Below are positions 1 to 8,699 of a stretch of DNA of 64,000 nt, piece after piece. The DNA lies in NCBI GenBank assembly GCA_027451985.1, contig DAIDHS010000006.1, positions 23,344-87,343 on the forward strand. The letters are read 5' to 3'. The position numbers were made by a program, and so were the translations under genes. Position 1 is the first letter of the stretch, and the number at the start of each line of letters is the position of its first letter. A model generated the notes under the pieces. The model made no database searches, was not told the origin of the DNA, and worked only from the letters and a program-made list of their open reading frames with translations. Origin of the DNA: Elusimicrobiota bacterium. GTDB lineage: Bacteria; Elusimicrobiota; Elusimicrobia; UBA1565; UBA9628.

Positions 1-17
1 TTTACCGCGCTTTTTGC

Positions 18-23
18 TATAAT
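18..23 (+). promoter_or_regulatory. -10 element (TGCTATAAT, extended -10 form) upstream of the DUF167 gene
   Basis: TATAAT at 18-23 preceded by TGC; the -35 region is cut or unclear at the window edge. Confidence 0.5.
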
Positions 24-76
24 CACTTTCAGCGCATCTTGACGAAGAGTAATAAATGCGCTATAGGAGGCCGGTA

Positions 77-340
77 ATGATCGTGAAAGTCCGTGTCATT
101 CCGAACGCTCCGGACAACGAAGTCGTTAGCCGAATCGGCAGCGTGCTGCGCGTCAAAGTAGCTGCTCCTTCCGTGACCGAGAAGGCCAATAATACCCTGC
201 GGAACTACTTGGCCGAGTTCTTTGAGGTCTCGGCTCCCAAAGTCAACATCCTGCGGGGAGCCAACGGACGTGAGAAAACGGTCGAAATCGTGGGCAAAAC
301 GGAGGAAGACCTCAAGAGGGTGATGGAATCCATCCCCTGA
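77..340 (+). CDS. DUF167 (YggU-family) protein
   Basis: MIVKVRVIPNA...VAAPSVTEKANNTLRNYLAEFF pattern; AGGAGG RBS at 65-70 favours ATG 77 over the ORF start at 56. Confidence 0.85.
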   Translation: MIVKVRVIPNAPDNEVVSRIGSVLRVKVAAPSVTEKANNTLRNYLAEFFEVSAPKVNILRGANGREKTVEIVGKTEEDLKRVMESIP

Positions 341-361
341 CAATGCCGTCATTCGGAATAG

Positions 362-412
362 GGGAACACCCGCGGCGGAATCTCTGGATTCTCCCGCGGG
401 TGTTCCCATTTT
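362..412 (+). terminator. Long hairpin between DUF167 and mtnA, terminator-like or regulatory
   Basis: GGGAACACCCGCGG (362-375) / CCGCGGGTGTTCCC (394-407) perfect 14-bp arms, inner GAATC/GATTC pairing, then ATTTT. Confidence 0.8.
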
Positions 413-419
413 AAGCAGC

Positions 420-1463
420 ATGGCGAAGAATTTTCCGCTCAAAGACCCCGTTGCACCCGTCCACTGGACGGGCCGGTCACTTAAAGTTTTGGATCAGAGG
501 CTTCTTCCTCATAAGGTCGTTTACCTGAACTGCTCCACACCCGAAGACGTCGCACGAGCGACCAAAAGCATGGCCTTGCGAGGGGCCCCGCTCATCGGTT
601 GCGCGGCCGCTTACGCCATGGCCTTGGCCGCGCGGCGCGACGGATTACGCGGTATGGAGAAAGCCGCTCCGGGGCTCCTGAAGGCGCGGCCCACGGCGGT
701 CAATTTGGCGCACGCGGTTTCTTATATGTTGGTGGAAGGCCGTCAAGTCGCCGAAGCAAAAAATTTCGCAGATTTAATGGAACGCACGGCAGGGAGATAC
801 TACGCGGAAGATCTGCTGGCCAACCAGAGCATGGCGAAATTAGGCGCTTCACTTTTGAAAAAACGGAACTGCCGAGTCATGACCTATTGCAACGCGGGAG
901 CTTTGGCGACTTCCGGCCTGGGAACGGCCGTGGGCGTCATCCGCTACGCCCATCATCTGGGCAAAGTCGAGCGAGTCTATTGCTGCGAAACCAGGCCCTA
1001 TCTACAGGGTAGCCGTCTGACTCTATGGGAGTTTATGAAAGCCGGCGTTCCGGCGACTCTCATCACCGATAATGCCGCCGCGCACCTGATCAAGAGCGGA
1101 AACATCGACGCTGTTTTCGTAGGCTCCGATCGCATCGCCGCTAACGGGGACGTCTGCAATAAAATCGGCACCTACGGAGTGGCCCTTGCGGCGAAGCGGC
1201 ACCGCGTTCCGTTCTATGCGGTTGCGCCTGTCTCCACTATTGATCCGCATTGCCCCAGAGGCAGTCTTATTCCCATCGAGGAGCGGAGTCCCGAAGAAGT
1301 GGTTAAGATCGGCTCCTGTCGCATCGCTCCGCGCGGCGCGAAGGCGGCCCATTTCGCCTTTGACATAACGCCCCGGGACTTGGTTGGCGCCATCGTGACC
1401 GAAAGAGGTATCATAAAGCCAGTCAGCCGCCGTTCCATTAAAAGGATCCTGCATGCCATCTAG
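420..1463 (+). CDS. mtnA: S-methyl-5-thioribose-1-phosphate isomerase
   Basis: MTYCNAGALATSGLGTAVGVI, ETRPYLQGSRLT, GSDRIAANGDVCNKIGTY motifs. Confidence 0.93.
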   Translation: MAKNFPLKDPVAPVHWTGRSLKVLDQRLLPHKVVYLNCSTPEDVARATKSMALRGAPLIGCAAAYAMALAARRDGLRGMEKAAPGLLKARPTAVNLAHAVSYMLVEGRQVAEAKNFADLMERTAGRYYAEDLLANQSMAKLGASLLKKRNCRVMTYCNAGALATSGLGTAVGVIRYAHHLGKVERVYCCETRPYLQGSRLTLWEFMKAGVPATLITDNAAAHLIKSGNIDAVFVGSDRIAANGDVCNKIGTYGVALAAKRHRVPFYAVAPVSTIDPHCPRGSLIPIEERSPEEVVKIGSCRIAPRGAKAAHFAFDITPRDLVGAIVTERGIIKPVSRRSIKRILHAI

Positions 1464-2925
1464 TCAGCGTCTTAAACTTTCGCCGGCCCTAGATAAAAGG
1501 ACTAAAATTCTAGCGACGTTGGGCCCAGCTTCGGCCAACTCCAAAGCGATGAGGGCGCTCGTTCAGGCCGGGGTTAACGCATTCCGTCTCAATTGCTCTC
1601 ATGCTTCCATGTCGGAGCTTTCCCGCGACGTGCGCCTTATTCGGCAGGTTTCGGCTTCATGCGATAAAGCTTGCTCAATCGTTTTGGACCTGCAGGGACC
1701 GCGTCTGCGCGTCGGGCGCCTGCGCGACGGTGGTCCCGTTTCTCTTAAGCGGGGTGAACGAATCCGTATCGTGACCAACGACATTGCGGGAACGCAAGCC
1801 GAGATTTCCACCAGCTTCCGCGGGCTCCCAAAGGCGGTGAGCAAGGGATCGCGCATTCTGGTTGATGATGGCTCCATTGTCTTGGAGGTGCTGAAGGTCT
1901 CTTCCGACCGCGTTGACTGCGAGATTATCGTGGGCGGCCTTTTAAAGGAACATAAGGGCTTAAACCTCCCGGGGGCGGACATCGATTTGCCTGCGTTGAC
2001 GCGCAAGGACTTGAAAGATCTGCAGATGGGCTTGAAGCTCGGGGTGGACCATGTGGCTTTGTCCTTCGTGCGAAGCCCAGACGACGTGCGCAAAGTTAGA
2101 AAGATCATAAAAAGCATCGGAGCTTCCACTCGAGTCATCGCCAAAATTGAGCACCCTCTGGCGATTGTCCGCATCGATTCGATTTTGGCTGCTTCGGACG
2201 GCATTATGGTCGCCCGCGGCGACCTGGCCGTCGAGCTTTCGCCCGCAGACGTTCCAGCCGCCCAGAAGCAGCTGGTGCGCAAGGCCAACCACGAAGGCAA
2301 GCTTTGCATCGTGGCGACGCAGATGCTCGAGTCCATGATCACGCGTCCCACGCCGACTCGCGCGGAGGCTTCGGATGTGGCCAACGCCATCTACGACGGC
2401 GCGGACGTAGTCATGCTCTCCGGTGAAACGGCCGTGGGCCAGTATCCTGTGGAGGCCGTTTCGATGATGGCCGAGATCATCCGCAAGGCTGAACACTCGC
2501 CTTTCCGCTATCAGAACGCGCCGCAGGGCCTGACGGACACCTCGGCGACGGGCTTCGCCAACGCCTTGGCTCGCGCCGCAGGCGACGCCTGCGACATTGC
2601 GGGAGCAGAGGCCGTCGTGGTTTATACGTTGACAGGCTGGTCTGCGCAAGTCATGTCAAAATATCGTCCGCGAGCGCCCATTTACGCACTAACGCCTCTT
2701 ATTTCGACTTACCATAAATTGGCTCTCTATTGGGGCATTACGCCGATTATCTGTCCGCTGGGGAAGTCCACAGACCAAATGCTCGGCTTCGGGGAAAGGA
2801 TATTGTTGCGCAGGGGACTTATCCATAAGGGCCAGAATGTTCTTATCACCGCCGGAGGCACGGCGCGCCACAAGGCCTCTAACATGCTCAAGATTCACGT
2901 CATCGGATCCCTGACGTATCGCTGA
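1453..2925 (+). CDS. pyk: Pyruvate kinase
   Basis: TKILATLGPAS, MVARGDLAVE, KLCIVATQMLESM, PTRAEASDVANAIYDGADVVMLSGETA. Confidence 0.96.
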   Translation: MPSSQRLKLSPALDKRTKILATLGPASANSKAMRALVQAGVNAFRLNCSHASMSELSRDVRLIRQVSASCDKACSIVLDLQGPRLRVGRLRDGGPVSLKRGERIRIVTNDIAGTQAEISTSFRGLPKAVSKGSRILVDDGSIVLEVLKVSSDRVDCEIIVGGLLKEHKGLNLPGADIDLPALTRKDLKDLQMGLKLGVDHVALSFVRSPDDVRKVRKIIKSIGASTRVIAKIEHPLAIVRIDSILAASDGIMVARGDLAVELSPADVPAAQKQLVRKANHEGKLCIVATQMLESMITRPTPTRAEASDVANAIYDGADVVMLSGETAVGQYPVEAVSMMAEIIRKAEHSPFRYQNAPQGLTDTSATGFANALARAAGDACDIAGAEAVVVYTLTGWSAQVMSKYRPRAPIYALTPLISTYHKLALYWGITPIICPLGKSTDQMLGFGERILLRRGLIHKGQNVLITAGGTARHKASNMLKIHVIGSLTYR

Positions 2926-3245
2926 TGGCGGGCCGCCGGTACTGCCTGGTTTTATCGACAGCGCCGCCGGGACATGCCGGGGCACTGGCGGAAAAAATCA
3001 TTGCCGCGCATCTGGCCGCCTGTGTGAACGTCCTATCTGGAATTTCCTCCCACTACTTCTGGAAAGGCGAGAAGGAAAAGAGCCGGGAGCATTTGCTCAT
3101 GGCGAAAACGACCAGCGCCAAGGTGGCCGAGCTGACGCGCTTCATCGAAGAGAACCATCCCTATGAGACCCCGGAAATCGTCGCGCTGCCATTTTCCCGC
3201 GGCTCTAAGGCTTATCTGAGGTGGATATCCGAATGCGTCCGCTGA
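2925..3245 (+). CDS. cutA: Divalent-cation tolerance protein CutA
   Basis: AAHLAACVNVLSGISSHYFWKGE...HPYETPEIVALP. Confidence 0.9.
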   Translation: MAGRRYCLVLSTAPPGHAGALAEKIIAAHLAACVNVLSGISSHYFWKGEKEKSREHLLMAKTTSAKVAELTRFIEENHPYETPEIVALPFSRGSKAYLRWISECVR

Positions 3246-3787
3246 TTCTGGCATCGGCCTCGCCACAGCGCCGCCGTCTGCTCAAAAAGCTCGGCCTGCC
3301 GTTTAAAATCGTCCCCAGCCGCGTGGGGGAGAACATTCCGGAGAAAAATCCCCGCAGGCTGGTGTTATTTTTGGCGAAAAAGAAGGCGCGCGCCGTGGCG
3401 AAGCGCTATCCGGGGAGCATGGTGCTGGGCTCGGATACTGTGGTGTACTGCCAGGGAGAAATCCTGGTCAAGCCGAGAAACCTCTCCGATTCAAGGCGCA
3501 TTCTCAATCTCTTGAACGGCCGCTGGCACAGAGTTTACACCGGCGTGGCCCTGGCTGTGGACGGCGGTAAAAAAGTCTACTCGGAAATTTGCGTGAGCCG
3601 CACCAAGGCCCGCAGGCTGGCTCCGGAAAGACTCTTGAGCCTGGCGGGTAAGCACATGGATAAATCGGGATCCTATGCCATGCAGGACAGGAAAGATCCC
3701 TTCATTGAGAAAGTTATTGGAGGGAAGGACAACGTCATCGGCCTGCCGCTCTCCGCGGTCAGGCGGCTTTTGAAGCGGGCAAAGTGA
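3233..3787 (+). CDS. maf: Maf-like nucleotide pyrophosphatase
   Basis: LILASASPQRRRLLKKLGL, GSDTVVYCQGEILVKP; ORF track start 3221. Confidence 0.92.
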   Translation: MRPLILASASPQRRRLLKKLGLPFKIVPSRVGENIPEKNPRRLVLFLAKKKARAVAKRYPGSMVLGSDTVVYCQGEILVKPRNLSDSRRILNLLNGRWHRVYTGVALAVDGGKKVYSEICVSRTKARRLAPERLLSLAGKHMDKSGSYAMQDRKDPFIEKVIGGKDNVIGLPLSAVRRLLKRAK

Positions 3788-5138
3788 AGTAAAACCGCGC
3801 CCCATGGGGCACGGCGTCTCCGATGGCGATGGTCCCGCCGTGCCGCAGGATGACTTTTTCGCACAAGGCTAGGCCCAGCCCGACGTTGCCGACGTGCCGT
3901 TTCATCTCCTTGCTGTAGAATTTCCGAAAGATGTCGGCGCGCGCTTCCTTGGGAATCCCGGGGCCGGAATCGGAGACGCTGAGAGTAATCAAGTCTTTGC
4001 GGTTTTCCAGAGAGATGAGAATTTTGCCGCCGGGCGGGGTATGTTCGATGGCGTTATAGAGAAGGTTGTCGAGCACGCGCCGCAGCAGAACTGAATCACC
4101 CATCACGGCGGGCGGCGCTTTCTCGGGCAAGTCGAGAGACACCGCATGCCCTTTCTCCGCGGCGATGATCTCGAAGTCCTTAGCGCAGGCACGGGCGAGC
4201 GAAGCCATGTCCACCGGCGCAATCTCGAGAGATTCGCCGACAGCCTCCAGGCGGCTTAATTGCAGGATATCTTCGACCATGCGGCGCAGGCGTCCCACGG
4301 AGAGCCGCAGTAGCCCGAAGGTCCGCTTGTTGGCTTGGCTGGCGCTTTCCTCTAAAAGAGCGACGCCGGAACTGATGACTGTCAGAGGCGTCTTAAGATC
4401 ATGGACCAGCATGGCCATGAGATCGTCGCGTTCCTCCTCTAAATCCAGCCGTCGCCGGGTTTCTTCTTTGAGGCGGCTGCCCAGGCGGTTGAAGGCCGCC
4501 ACAACGCGAGAGAACTCGTCTTTGCCCGTGGCCCTAATGGGTCTAAAATTTTCCGGATCGTCGGGGAGGTGCTCCAGTCGCGGCACAAGGCTTTCGATGC
4601 GCATTCCAAGAAAAGTGCCAAGAAGCCAGGCGAGCAAAGCGATGGCAATGAAGGACATCGCGCCGAAGCGGATGCTTTGCGCGTCCATGGCTTTCATGCG
4701 TGCGCGCAATGCCTCAATGTGGTAAGAAACGCAGACTTTCCCATAACCGTAGCGGCCCAGATATTCCGGCTTTTCTAAATCGTAGATGCCGTCGGAAGAG
4801 TCTTCGATGGAAACGCCGGGATGCAACCGCCGGTGCAGGGAGGTCGGACTGTCGTAGCGTCCTAGAATTCGCCGGCCATGCGAGTCAAAAGCCGCCACGG
4901 AAGCGAGCCCGGCTTCGCGAATAATGGATTGGAGATGGGCGCTGAGGGAAGCCATATGGCCCTGCCGGGCCTCGTCCGAAACTAAGGCGGCCACGGCTGA
5001 GGCGGTGACGTCGGCCATGCCGCGCGCGCTGGCGTAGCCGGCGCGGTGGACGTCGCGGAATTGGATGATTTGGAAAGCCGCGGCGATGGCCAAGCCAAAA
5101 ACGGAAAAAATGAGCGCGAATCGATGGTTCAATCGCAC
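3759..5138 (-). CDS. Sensor histidine kinase (HAMP-HisKA-HATPase)
   Basis: LVHDLKTPLTVI H-box, NLLYNAIEHTPPGG N-box, SDSGPGIP, GNVGLGLAL; GTG start. Confidence 0.92.
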   Translation of the reverse strand: MRLNHRFALIFSVFGLAIAAAFQIIQFRDVHRAGYASARGMADVTASAVAALVSDEARQGHMASLSAHLQSIIREAGLASVAAFDSHGRRILGRYDSPTSLHRRLHPGVSIEDSSDGIYDLEKPEYLGRYGYGKVCVSYHIEALRARMKAMDAQSIRFGAMSFIAIALLAWLLGTFLGMRIESLVPRLEHLPDDPENFRPIRATGKDEFSRVVAAFNRLGSRLKEETRRRLDLEEERDDLMAMLVHDLKTPLTVISSGVALLEESASQANKRTFGLLRLSVGRLRRMVEDILQLSRLEAVGESLEIAPVDMASLARACAKDFEIIAAEKGHAVSLDLPEKAPPAVMGDSVLLRRVLDNLLYNAIEHTPPGGKILISLENRKDLITLSVSDSGPGIPKEARADIFRKFYSKEMKRHVGNVGLGLALCEKVILRHGGTIAIGDAVPHGARFYFTLPASKAA

Positions 5139-5176
5139 GATGTGGAGTGTAGCTATTTTTCGCTATACTCTGCATC

Positions 5177-5911
5177 ATGGATTTGCAAGGGAAAAACGCC
5201 CTCGTGACCGGGGCCGCGCGGCGCGTCGGTTCGGCCATCGCGCGCTCTCTGGCCGAACGAGGAGTCAATCTCGTCATCCATTGTAGCCGCTCGATTCGCG
5301 AGGCCGAGAGTCTAGCGCGGGACTTGCGTGCGCGCCATGGCGTCCAAGTTCTAGTGCTCCGGGCCGGACTGGACCGCGTCGCTGAAGTTGAAAGACTGGC
5401 TGAGGCAGCGCTTCAAAAATTAAAAACTGTTCATGTCCTGGTGAACAATGCGTCGATTTACGAGCAAAACGAGTTCGGACAGACCTCCGAAAACGATTGG
5501 AACAAGCATTTGGACGCCAACCTTCGCGCCCCGTTTTTTCTCGCCCAGGCCTTGGCTCCAGCGATGCGCCGCGCGGGCACGGGCCGGATCGTCAATATCG
5601 CAGACTGGGCGGGGTTGCGGCCGCAGACGGATCATATCCCTTACTACGCCTCCAAGGCTGGTCTGCTGTGCTTAAACACGGCCTTAGCCAAAGCTCTGGC
5701 TCCCGATATCCACGTCAATGCCGTGCTTCCCGGGCCGGTCCTGCTGCCTGAGGGTTGTTCCCGTCAAAAGGCTCGGCGCATTGCCAAGGCAACCCTGCTT
5801 AAACGGGTAGGAACGCCGGAGGATGTGGCGCGTGCGGTCGTATTCTTATGCGAGAGTGACTTTATCACGGGTGCGGCTCTTCCAGTCGACGGGGGGAGGC
5901 TCGTCGCCTAA
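5177..5911 (+). CDS. SDR-family oxidoreductase, probable pteridine reductase (PTR1/FolM-like)
   Basis: TGAARRVG nucleotide-binding motif (R replaces the usual G, as in pteridine reductases), NNAS, YYASKAG; overlaps a PTPS gene. Confidence 0.78.
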   Translation: MDLQGKNALVTGAARRVGSAIARSLAERGVNLVIHCSRSIREAESLARDLRARHGVQVLVLRAGLDRVAEVERLAEAALQKLKTVHVLVNNASIYEQNEFGQTSENDWNKHLDANLRAPFFLAQALAPAMRRAGTGRIVNIADWAGLRPQTDHIPYYASKAGLLCLNTALAKALAPDIHVNAVLPGPVLLPEGCSRQKARRIAKATLLKRVGTPEDVARAVVFLCESDFITGAALPVDGGRLVA

Positions 5912-6312
5912 TGTACAGGGTTACGCGGCTCATCGATTTTTGCTATGGCCACCGTCTGCTGGATTACTCGGGTAAATGCAAGAATCTTCACGGACATAAC
6001 GGACGGCTGGAGATCGTCGTTGAAAAATCTACCCTCGATGCACTCGGCATGGTGATTGATTTCAATGAGATCAAATCCAAGCTGAGGACTTGGGTCGAAG
6101 CCGAACTGGATCACAAAACCTTGCTGTGCGCGCGCGATCCACTCTTGAAAATATTGAAGGATGCCGGCGAACCCGTGGTGGCGATGGAAGTCAACCCAAC
6201 GGCTGAGAACATCGCGGCGTTAGTTTACGCCGAGGCCAAGCGCCGCGGCCTTGCGGTGCGGGCAGTGCGGCTCTGGGAAGCTCCTAATTCCGTCGCCGAG
6301 TACGAAGCCTAA
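5911..6312 (+). CDS. 6-pyruvoyl/6-carboxy-tetrahydropterin synthase family (PTPS/QueD)
   Basis: FCYGHRL...GKCKNLHGHNG, DFNEIK, LDHKTL, NPTAENIA, WEAPNSVAEY. Confidence 0.9.
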   Translation: MYRVTRLIDFCYGHRLLDYSGKCKNLHGHNGRLEIVVEKSTLDALGMVIDFNEIKSKLRTWVEAELDHKTLLCARDPLLKILKDAGEPVVAMEVNPTAENIAALVYAEAKRRGLAVRAVRLWEAPNSVAEYEA

Positions 6313-6324
6313 CCATCCCCGTCT

Positions 6325-6807
6325 TTATTCGATAGGGATTTTGACCTTAAAGCGGAATTTCTGTCCGATCTTAAAGTGCTCCCGCACGGCTGTTCCCGCC
6401 GGAAGTTCCAGAACGTATTGCCCCACGCCCCAAACTCGGGCGACCTTCGCGTCAGGAGTCTTGAGCGTGGAAGCCTTCACTCTTGAATAGATTCTGGTGA
6501 TCTCCTTGTCGCTGCCAATGTAGACGATGTCGAGACTGGTCAGAGTGTTCTTCATCCAGAACTCCATTGCGTCTTTCTGGGGGAAGACGAAGATCATACC
6601 GTAGTTTTTGGGAAGCGCTTTACGGTACATGAGTCCTATTTCCCTCTCGTTTGGCGTGTCTGCCACGGAGACCGAAATCTTTTTTCCGTTTGGAAAATAC
6701 AGGGACGTCATTTTGAGGCGCTGCGCTTTGTGCGATTGAGCGGCAAATATCCATCCCGCGGCGCCGATGAGCGCAATCGCCAGAAATAAGATCTTGGTTT
6801 TTTTCAT
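6325..6807 (-). CDS. DUF192 domain protein, exported
   Basis: N-terminal hydrophobic signal; TPNEREIGLMYRKALPKNYGMIFVFPQ...MEFWMKNTLTSLDIVYI. Confidence 0.85.
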   Translation of the reverse strand: MKKTKILFLAIALIGAAGWIFAAQSHKAQRLKMTSLYFPNGKKISVSVADTPNEREIGLMYRKALPKNYGMIFVFPQKDAMEFWMKNTLTSLDIVYIGSDKEITRIYSRVKASTLKTPDAKVARVWGVGQYVLELPAGTAVREHFKIGQKFRFKVKIPIE

Positions 6808-8396
6808 TGCAGATTTTCTCCTTGTGAGATTTCCTTCATGCGTTTAACGACGCGCGCGGCTTGTGCCATCCAGCCCCTGGTTCCCCAGCGGCCGGTATCG
6901 CCCCAGAGGGCGCGCGATAAATCGTGAATAAACACTCCGCGGGCCGGTCCGTCCGCGTAGATGCGGCTTTCCGCTTCGGAGAGCCGTCGGTAGAGTTCTA
7001 AGGGTCCGTCAGGGTTGCGCTGATGCAGGTCCCAATCGACCATGTCGCCGACCAGGATCTGGGCGTCGCGGCGGCGGACGTAATCGTGCCATTGGCGAAT
7101 GATGGCTTCGAATTGAGGCCGGTCGGCCTGATAGAGCATAACCGCGTCCGCGTCTACGCCGGCATCGTTCATCATGATCGGATCCTGGCCATGCTGATGT
7201 CCCTTGGCCCAGCTTAGGGTGAAGGCCCACAAAGGCTGGGGGGCGTCCGTATTGCGCTTGATACGGCGCACGATGAGCGCGGCTTGGCGCGCGCGCCACC
7301 ACTGCCAAGCGTCCAGGAAATTTTGATCGACGTGCATGCCTTCTTTGCGCGCGAAGTAAACCATGCGGTTGGCACGGCTTAGGCGCGGCCACTCCTGGGG
7401 CGGGTTGATCCACCACATGTCGGCGTAGAACCGCTCGGCTAGCTCGTCGCCGCCTAAAGCGTTGCGGATGTAATCGATGCCGAGATAGTCCACGTCCGGA
7501 ATGCGGCTAAAATGCGAAAGGAGCGCGGCCACGTCCCCTGGACGCTCGGGATCGGCAAGGGAGATGGCTCGGGTGTGAACGGGCCGTCCGTTTCGCACGC
7601 TCATGGCATAATCATAGCGCGCCAAGCGGCGTTTGGAAAAAGTCAGGTCGTATAATACGTAGAGCCCGAACTTAAGGCCGCGCGCGTGCGCGGCCGCGGC
7701 GATTCTCGGGAGAAGGGTGAAATTCGAATCGAGCCAGACTTGTCCGGGCTTTTTGCCGGGCGTTTCGCTTGCCATCATCCAGAAGGCGTCGGCTCCGATG
7801 GCTTTGGTCCAGTCAAGCATGCCGCGCCAGTCCTCTTTTTTCCCATCGGGGCCGATCATGGTCATGCCCGCGAGAGGCCGGGCGTTTTCCCAAGTCAGAA
7901 CAGAGATGCCTTGCGGGATGGGCTTGGGCGCGCGCCGCAGAATCATAAATTCTTTAACATGCAGCCTAGTTTTTAGGTCCTGATTTCCAAGCAGCTTGAG
8001 CGCATAGCGTCCGGCGGGCGCGTTCCACGGGCAGGGCCAAGTGCGGGTCCAGTCATGCTCCTGCGAATCGTAGACCAGCGGTACTTGGGTGAGGCCTCCG
8101 ATGGTCGCGATCGTGCGTCCGTGCTTTTGCACCACGACGACAGGGGCGGATTTCCGCCAGCGGCGGTTCAAGGCGGCGTCGCGAGTCCTCAGGCGCAAAG
8201 CGACGAAATCATAGTGGAAGTAGGCCGGCAGAGCGGTATCGAGGTAGACGGCGTGCCGACGGCGCCAAAGCAGGAACTCAAGGACGGCAAGCAGGCACAG
8301 CGCAATCACTCCGAGTGCGATCGCTGCTTTTTTGCCCGCCACCGTGCGATGATAGCAAAATGTTTTGCGGCCATTTACGGTAAAGAATGCAGTCAT
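6804..8396 (-). CDS. Membrane-anchored glycoside-hydrolase-like TIM-barrel protein, function unknown
   Basis: N-terminal TM segment (AAIALGVIALCLLAVLEFLLW); DAFWMMASETPGKKPGQVW, ARGLKFGLYVLYDL, DYLGIDYIRNA; start moved from 8609 to ATG 8396 because the upstream part overlaps the Lrp-like gene. Confidence 0.55.
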   Translation of the reverse strand: MTAFFTVNGRKTFCYHRTVAGKKAAIALGVIALCLLAVLEFLLWRRRHAVYLDTALPAYFHYDFVALRLRTRDAALNRRWRKSAPVVVVQKHGRTIATIGGLTQVPLVYDSQEHDWTRTWPCPWNAPAGRYALKLLGNQDLKTRLHVKEFMILRRAPKPIPQGISVLTWENARPLAGMTMIGPDGKKEDWRGMLDWTKAIGADAFWMMASETPGKKPGQVWLDSNFTLLPRIAAAAHARGLKFGLYVLYDLTFSKRRLARYDYAMSVRNGRPVHTRAISLADPERPGDVAALLSHFSRIPDVDYLGIDYIRNALGGDELAERFYADMWWINPPQEWPRLSRANRMVYFARKEGMHVDQNFLDAWQWWRARQAALIVRRIKRNTDAPQPLWAFTLSWAKGHQHGQDPIMMNDAGVDADAVMLYQADRPQFEAIIRQWHDYVRRRDAQILVGDMVDWDLHQRNPDGPLELYRRLSEAESRIYADGPARGVFIHDLSRALWGDTGRWGTRGWMAQAARVVKRMKEISQGENLQ

Positions 8397-8459
8397 TCCC
8401 AACTGATTTTTGATATACTGGCCGAGTATTATAATGGCCTTAACGCGGGAGGGATGGAC

Positions 8460-8693
8460 ATGGTGACGGGACTGGTGCTGATACGGCTCATGGCCGGCAA
8501 AGAAAACCAAGCTTTGGCGCAAATCAAGCAAATTAAGGGCGTCGCCCACGTCACGGCCGTCTTCGGGCGCTGGGACCTGGTCCTGGACATCGAAACCGAC
8601 GACGTGCATACGCTCTCCAACGTGGTCGTGCGCGGCATCCGCGCCATTCCGGGCGTCATGTCCACGGAAAGTCTCATCACCACCGCCATTTAG
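8460..8693 (+). CDS. Stand-alone Lrp/AsnC ligand-binding (RAM-like) domain protein
   Basis: MVTGLVLIRLMAGKENQALAQIKQIKGVAHVTAVFGRWDLVLDIETDDVHTLSNVV..IPGVMSTESLITTAI; GGGAGGG upstream; no HTH. Confidence 0.85.
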   Translation: MVTGLVLIRLMAGKENQALAQIKQIKGVAHVTAVFGRWDLVLDIETDDVHTLSNVVVRGIRAIPGVMSTESLITTAI

Positions 8694-8699
8694 CTACTC

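Noticed and set aside
8055-8459. N-terminal extension of the Lrp-like ORF
   Set aside because: Antisense to the GH-like gene, no homologous sequence; SD supports start at about 8460
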